A stretch of DNA of 64,000 nt from the NCBI GenBank assembly GCA_018296165.2, contig JACKQL020000050.1, forward strand, positions 248,001 to 312,000, written 5' to 3'. This stretch comes from Termitomyces sp. T153 (taxonomy: Eukaryota; Basidiomycota; Agaricomycetes; Agaricales; Lyophyllaceae). The translations under genes and the position numbers were made by a program. Of this stretch, positions 58,666 to 64,000 are shown piece by piece. The notes beneath the pieces were generated by a model. That model was not told where the DNA came from. It was given only the letters and a program-made list of their open reading frames with translations, and made no database searches. Position 1 is the first letter of the stretch, and every line of letters begins with the position of its first letter.

Positions 58666-60547
58666 AACACCACCACCAGCTGCTGCAGCACCTCCTATAC
58701 CTCACCCAAATCATGCTAAACACCATTCAGCTCAGCCACCAGCTCAAATTCCTGCTCCTCTATCATCTCCCCTTGCTTTGAGATGCTCTGAATGCAATGT
58801 ACAGCCTCTAAGAGATTTGGTGGGTAGTATAACATCAGGAACCAGTCCAGGACAGTTCTGATGAGGAAGAAGAGCAAGTTCAAGCAGAATTGGATCTGGA
58901 GTCTGATCTTGAACCTGATCTTGAACCTGATCCAGAACCACTTGACCCTGGTTTTGAGGATGTTCCATTTGCTGGAATGGCTACTTCTTCAGATGCTAGG
59001 ACATTCAAGCAACCTATGAAGTCTGTGGATGCTGAAAGTGGTATCAAGCTGCAGTTGATGAGTATATCTCATTAGTGACTAATGGGACTTGGGAGGAGTG
59101 TGACTTGCCTGAAGGCAAGAAAGCAATTGGCTGTGGATGGGTGTTTTGCATCAAGTGCAATGCAGATGGATCAATTGAGTGCTTTAAAGCTAGACTTGTT
59201 GCAAAGGGTTATGCACAGTGTCCTGGCATTGACTATAATGAAGTTTTTGCACCAACATTTTGACCTGCATCTTTGCACCTCATCCTTGCTATTGCTGGCA
59301 TAGAGGACATAAAATTGTGCTCTGTGGATGTCACTTCAGCTTTCCCCAATGGAGATCTGGAAGAAAATATCTATATGCTTCAACCAGAGTTTTAGAATGG
59401 GAAGAAGGTACTCAGGCTCAAGAAGTCACTTTATTGTCTTTATTGTCTAAAGCAAGCAGGCAGGCAGTGGAACAAGAAACTACATGGAGCATTATCATCA
59501 ATGGACTTCAAAAGACTTGAATCTGACTGCTCTATCTATCTCTATGTCAGAGGAGAAGTCAAGATTGTTATACCCATCTACATTGATGACATTACACTTG
59601 CTTCAAAATCTACTGCTGCACTTGACTCTGCAGTTGATGACCTCAAAAAGCACTTCAAAATCCATGACTTGGGCCCTTCCCACTTCCTTTTAGATTTTCA
59701 GATACACAGAGACTGCTCTAAACATTCTATTTCACTCTCACAATGTCAATACATTATTGACATGTTGGAGCACTATAAAATGAGTGATTGCAATCCTGTA
59801 TCTACTCCAATGACACCTGGAATCAAACTCTCTAAAGCCATGACACCACAGAATGAAGCAGAAGAGGAGGAGATGAGCAATGTGCCTTATTTAAATGCAA
59901 TTGGTTCACTGCAGTATTTGGTTACTATGACAAGGTCAGATATTACTTATGCAGTCTCATGCCTTGGATGCTTCAATTCCTCTCCAGGACCCAAGCATTG
60001 GGCTGCAGTCAAGCATTTGTTGTGCTATTGTAAAGGCACAATGGATTACAGACTCCATTTCAATGCTGATGCTGGCATTCAACCCTTTACTATGTTCTGT
60101 GATGCTTCACATAGAGATTGTCCTGATTCTGGCTGCTCTACTGGTGGTTATCTGACTACAATTGGTGGTGGAGCTATTGGATGGAGTAGCAAGCTTCAAT
60201 TATTTGTTGCTTTATCCACAACTGAAGCAGAATACATTGCTGCTGTAGAAGCTGGCAAAGAAATCATCTGGATGCAGAATATTCTACATGAAATGGGATA
60301 CTCTTCTATAGCTCCATCTGCCATGCTGATTGATAATTGATCTGCCATTAGTGTTACCAAGAATCCAGAACACCATGGACAAATGAAGCACCTTGACCTC
60401 AGCTTCTATTGGCTTAGAAATGCAGTTGATCAGCAGAAACTCATTCTTCATCATATTCCTAAAACAGAACAAGTGGCAGATCTGCTTACAAAACCACTTC
60501 CTTTACTCAAAATGAAATTCTGCAGGCAAGAAATGTGCATTTACTAG
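58666..60547 (+). pseudogene. Copia element 4 reverse transcriptase and RNase H
   Basis: [40 protein letters not shown], then stops and an 8-base tandem repeat (TTATTGTC near 59429-59444). A 279-codon frame (59501-60340) follows with the catalytic IYIDDITLASKS, SDCNPVSTPMTPGIKLSK and RNase H FCDASHRDCPDSGCSTGGY, TTEAEYIAAVEAGKEII. Tail ADLLTKPL near 60475. Confidence 0.88.
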
Positions 60548-60579
60548 CTTATTCAAGCTTGGTGATTCACTGGATCAGG

Positions 60580-60951
60580 GAGGGAATTGCTTATTGCATT
60601 CCACTATGATGATCAGCATTCACTCCAAGTTCATTGATTACATGTGTAGTCCACTTCCTTCATTTCTATTCAGTTTATCACATGTATCTTCCATGTGATT
60701 GTCTTTCTATTCAGTTCAATCACATGTGTCTTCCATGTGATTCCCTTTCTATTCAATTCAATCACATGGATTCTCCATGTGATTCCTTCTATTCAGTTAC
60801 ATTATAGTATATATAGATAATGTAGAAGCCTGAAGTCCTCACTCAGTTTCTGACTCTGGACTTCAGGTTAGTGTGTCACTCTGCAATACACTGACTCTGG
60901 ACTTCAGCTTTAGTAACTATTCAGTCCCCTGTGCTTTGCCTGTCTTCAACA
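60580..60951 (+). repeat. Copia element 4 3' LTR
   Basis: Follows polypurine GGATCAGGGAGGG; lacks the first TGTTAG bases; ends CTTCAACA at 60951. Confidence 0.83.
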
Positions 60952-61234
60952 AAGAATGTGATTGTTGTGTGTCATATATTTCTGTATCAAGAGGACAACC
61001 AATAAACTCCTCTGGAAGTGCAAAGAACATGTCAATATCTGTTTGAGTCAAGTTCTCAAGAGGGAGATCATTATTAAACAAGAAACAATTATAGACACTG
61101 AAAGATTGGGTCTGAGATGGTATGCTATGTAAAGTGTTAGCGGGCCATGCTGATAGGCTAATTGCAGTGAAAGGCGCGTCTACTCGATGAGGAAGACGCG
61201 TTGATAAACTGTTGTCGCGTCGCAAGTCTGACAA
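60952..61234 (-). CDS. Truncated unknown ORF at the cluster edge
   Basis: Minus-strand frame from ATG 61234 (MSDLRRDNSLSTRLPHR) with NDLPLENLTQTDIDMFFALP and EEFIGCPLDTEIYD, open until it runs into the copia LTR. The first third has CpG, the rest none. Probably a host or repeat gene cut by copia element 4. No family recognised. Confidence 0.3.
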
Positions 61235-61409
61235 GGCTCAGGGTCAACTCAGAGTAATTCTCGTGGATGCCATGAAGTGCTGAACATCAGATGCCGGCTT
61301 TGCCGAGCAGCCACATATACAACAATAATGTCCCTATTTGGGGGGAGATGTACGTCATATCAACCATGTCCATAAATCAATCGATCCCACACCCCTTGGT
61401 TTTAACAAT
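61235..61409. other. Junction segment left of duplicate block C
   Basis: CpG-containing DNA with no gene; homology to block B begins at about 61410 (TTGACGAGCCTACAG). Confidence 0.5.
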
Positions 61410-61413
61410 CGTT

Positions 61414-62301
61414 GACGAGCCTACAGGTCGCTATTCGAGTTGGAGATGGCAAGAAGCTCGCGCACGACAGAATCAAGGTTGAGTTTGTCGGCAGCATAGC
61501 TTTGTTGCACCCATTTGCCTTGAGTACCCAAACCAATTCAACCAGAGCTGTTCTACAACCGGGGTCACCATCATGAATTCTTCTCCCTCTTCCAGGACCT
61601 CGCTGTGCCAGGAGAAATGCGTCAAGCACAGACATTCGACTTTCTCTTCAAGAATGTAGAGAACCAGTTTGAATCTTACCAGGGCATCGATGTCAAACTA
61701 AGGTGGGTCCTACCAGTCGCATGTTACATTCACAAATTCTTCAAAAGATATCACATCCGTGATTCCATCTCCCGTCGTATGGCTGTCTACACATTGAATT
61801 CGAGTACAACAAATCTAAGTGTGTTGCCTTCCTAACTTCTGGGCACCCTCTCCCTAATTTATCGTAGATACCACCTCAAGGAAGGACGTCATCGTCGGCA
61901 AGTTCTACTTTCTCCTCCTGTCATAAAGATCAAACACATGGAACTCTCCATCATCCGCCACGAAACGACTGGTGCACCTCCAAATCAATGTAACAAATCC
62001 GAGACGATAACCAAGTTTGAAATCATGGGCGGCGCCTCTGTGCGCGGTGAGTACTCTTGATGAACCCTCCTCCACCAAAACTATCATTTAAATATTCAGA
62101 CGAAACAATTCCTATACACCTCCTCCTCGGTGGCTTTGACCTCACTCCAACACTCCGTGACGTCGATAAGAAGTTTAGCATGAGGTGCTATCTCAACCTT
62201 GTTCTGATCGGTGAGAACCGACACCACTTTAAGCAGCAGGTACGTCACCTCTCCGCTCTCCCTCGCCATCAATCCAACAAGACTCTGAGATTTCTCCCGT
62301 A
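61414..62301 (+). pseudogene. VPS26 pseudogene (copy C)
   Basis: Starts at the end of intron 1, so exon 1, start codon and promoter are missing. It follows intact VPS26 through KVEFVGSI, FLFKNVENQFESYQGIDVKL and SISRRMA. It then jumps directly to LHIEFEYNKSK, losing the DIWVH signature and KMEVGIED, then KHMELSIIRHE, FEIMGGA, LGGFDLTPTLRDVDKKF and FKQQ. The final exon is deleted. Added frameshifts (for example STSRKDV-like GGAAGGACGTC near 61880). Many differences from the intact gene are CG to TG or CA. Confidence 0.92.
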
Positions 62302-62308
62302 GATCACG

Positions 62309-62808
62309 TCATTTCATCAAGATCTCGCATGAGACAACCCTTGCGATCCAGGTTAATCTACACTTCGTCATATTCAAGAATTGGTCAGAAAAGGCGTTGA
62401 ATATGCTCTTAGCATCGATGCGTCTTGTCTGTCCTTTTCCATGACCTGGGATTTTTAAAACTTGCTGTGGGCGCGGGCTGGATTTTACTGGCACAATCTG
62501 CGCATTGCATAACGTGCGTGCCTCTCTTGTTGATCGTTCGATTCCCTGACTTTGACTTTGACCTATTGACAGCAATCAAACTGCGATCATGTTTCAGAGT
62601 ATCCTGGGCTATCGACAAATTTTGTAGGAATTTCTGGCCAAGGTGTAGTGTTGTTAATTAGCCCCTCAAGTTTACTATATGGCAACTTGGTTGCCAAATA
62701 TCGACGAGGACACTGACGGACGTATTTTTTGAAATTCCGACATCGAAACAATTTGCTCCCTTCTCGTCTTTTCTGTAATCTCTCTCCTGACCGCTCCGAG
62801 CTGTACAT
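62309..62808 (-). pseudogene. Copy C of the unknown ORFs beside VPS26
   Basis: Frames with SKSKSGNRTINKRGTH and NNTTPWPEIPTKFVDSPGY correspond to 20866-21300. Reading frames differ slightly from copy B. Function unknown. Confidence 0.25.
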
Positions 62809-62907
62809 CGTAATGGTTCATGTTATTGCAACCAGTGCCGCACGAACACCACTACGCTAGCTACACTTGTATCTTGTACCAATGCTAGATGCCTAGAAAA
62901 CATTGTT

Positions 62908-63400
62908 CTACTCCCTTTTCCTTCTTCTCTCTGCGATTCTTGTCAAGATAATCTCCCGACCACTGCGAGAAAAATGCCTCTTTCTCTTTTCCCCTCCATT
63001 CGCAACCACCTTGTGCCCCGTTCCCGATGTCGTCTGTTCACTCACGGATTTGGTCGCTGTCGGAACTGCAGCTACAAGCGTCGAATGGTCGTGGGTCACC
63101 GTCACCGTCGTCGATGGTTGGACTTCTGGGATTAGGTTCTTGAGTGCCCCTTCTTTTAAAGCAAACGAGCCAGGTTGTCCCACACTTTCCTGATATCGTC
63201 AGCGGCTTCTCTCAGAAAAATAGTGACGCGATAGTATGGACGATAGTGTTTGCACGCCTCAAAGATGGGGCGGCCTTGTTCGTCTTTCACAGACGAGATC
63301 TCGTTGCTTTTGATGCTAGGACAAGAGTTGATGAACTCATGTCGCGTGATGAGAGTGACCTGGCCCCTTACGTTAAATCAGGTGGTAAAGAGCGTTCGAT
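62908..63400 (-). pseudogene. Module gene 2, copy C (N-terminal part deleted)
   Basis: Minus strand: SSVKDEQGRPIFEACKHYRP-like segment, VTIFLREAADDIRKVWDNLA, then a stop from CTTTAAAAG. The C-terminal frame LKNLIPEVQPSTT..SGREIILTRIAERRR follows (62908-63183). The leader and EIFTLYRC region present in copies A and B are removed by a deletion of about 430 bp. Confidence 0.55.
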
Positions 63401-63699
63401 ATAAGGACAACAATGTCAAAGGAATCGAAAATGCAGACATGGGGAGGACCAGCCTGAAGGTTATCCTAGGATAAGGCTGCTATTTATCATCGATTGCTTT
63501 TGTGGGCGTTTTGATGTTTCAAGTCACCTTCCTACGGCCCAAAATAAAAGTTCGTTTACCAGATGATTGAACCACAATGTGAGGGCGCGGTTGCGCCGTT
63601 CAACGCCGCAGCTGTGATTGCTTGCCTGACCTGGAAATATTGCTTGTAGTGCCTGTCCTCGATTATGTATATGCACATTTACTATGTATGACGATTAAA

Positions 63700-64000
63700 C
63701 TATGGCCATTGATACAAGATGATTTTCGGACAAGCCTATCATACGTCATATAGCAACCGTGAAAAGCTTCCCACAACGAGCGAAACACCAGAGAAACGCA
63801 AGGAATCTGTCCTCTTCCTTCCAGCCACGGTCATCAGGTGCAGGTCCTCGTATCTCCTTGCGACGCTTTATCGCTGCATTTATAATCTAAACAATAGTGT
63901 GAGAGAAACTTGGTGAGTGAAACACGAGAGGATACCAACCCATGAATAATAAGCCAGGCTCAATAATCCTTTTTCATCTGATCTCATCGTACTCCATCTC
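63700..64000 (-). pseudogene. Module gene 1, copy C (partial, runs off the window)
   Basis: Matches the 3' exon and last intron of copy B (CGCAAGGAATCTGTCCTCTT; TTTATAATCTAAACAATAGT). The rest lies beyond 64000, so intactness cannot be judged. Confidence 0.7.

Larger units (their letters stand above)
55446..60951 (+). mobile_element. Ty1/copia element 4, plus strand
   Basis: 5' LTR 55446-55812, primer-binding site 55813-55824 (GGTTATAGGCCC, one G-to-A change), gag from 56248, integrase, a 256-bp foreign insertion (58410-58665), RT-RNase H, and 3' LTR about 60580-60951. Flanking 5-mers (GGGTT, AAGAA) do not match. Same family as elements 1 and 3. Confidence 0.9.
61410..64000 (+). repeat. Segmental duplicate block C (direct repeat of 19.65-22.87 kb)
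   Basis: Collinear with block B from inside VPS26 intron 1 through the unknown ORFs, module gene 2 and the start of module gene 1, to the window end. Deletions relative to B: about 90 bp in VPS26 (near 61783), the last VPS26 exons (B 20613-20770), and about 430 bp in gene 2 (near 63340). Confidence 0.9.

Noticed and set aside
58529..58726. 65-codon minus-strand ORF with GIEPGTS
   Set aside because: A known spurious translation of a tRNA-like sequence.

Overview
The window reads as nuclear DNA of a filamentous basidiomycete, most likely an Agaricomycete. Genes carry many short introns (about 45-60 nt, GTRNGY donors), the housekeeping proteins have fungal-type sequences, and the repeats are typical of mushroom genomes (Ty1/copia, Tf1/sushi-like Ty3/gypsy with chromodomain, Tad-like LINE). 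Species cannot be named from sequence alone.

Left part (1-23.8 kb) is host-gene DNA with normal CpG content. Six well-conserved genes sit here: RPL4 (uL4) and CCT3 on the minus strand, eIF3e divergent from CCT3, a mitochondrial D-lactate dehydrogenase (minus), NDUFV1/51-kDa complex I subunit (minus) and VPS26 (plus, divergent from NDUFV1). A large proline-rich, WH2-like hypothetical protein lies between the dehydrogenase and NDUFV1. These genes are unrelated in pathway; two pairs share short divergent promoter gaps.

The gene block is bracketed by a duplicated block. Its content is a two-gene module of unknown function (gene 1: acidic Asp/Ser-rich protein with a DGTIHYP motif; gene 2: signal-peptide-bearing protein with an EIFTLYRC motif) facing VPS26 tail-to-tail. 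Copy A (0.6-4.8 kb) has two tandem gene-1 copies, one gene 2 and a decayed VPS26 fragment. Copy B (19.5-23.2 kb) has the intact VPS26. Copy C (61.4-64.0 kb, running off the window) is a direct repeat of B whose VPS26 starts inside intron 1 and has internal deletions. Further module fragments are copy D (split between 23.8 kb and 31.4-32.5 kb by a retrotransposon) and copy E (53.0-53.4 kb).

The middle (24.3-61.1 kb) is a nested retrotransposon cluster: gypsy-type fragments at 24.3-26.5, 26.5-28.8, 32.9-36.7, 43.2-45.4 and 53.4-55.4 kb; copia-type elements at 36.7-47.7 kb (two in tandem sharing an LTR) and 55.4-61.0 kb; and a LINE at 47.7-50.6 kb. It is strikingly poor in CpG, with TG/CA in place of CG when copies are compared. 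The exception is a solo LTR at 26,853-28,002 that keeps its CpGs and has a perfect 5-bp target duplication. Repeated CGA codons have become TGA stops in some copies and CAA in others. The likely cause is cytosine methylation and deamination (or a RIP/MIP-like process). Borders of the CpG-poor domain are abrupt at both ends.

Most element genes are broken; the best preserved is a 461-codon copia reverse transcriptase frame. All calls are from reading the sequence and given translations; no database search was possible.
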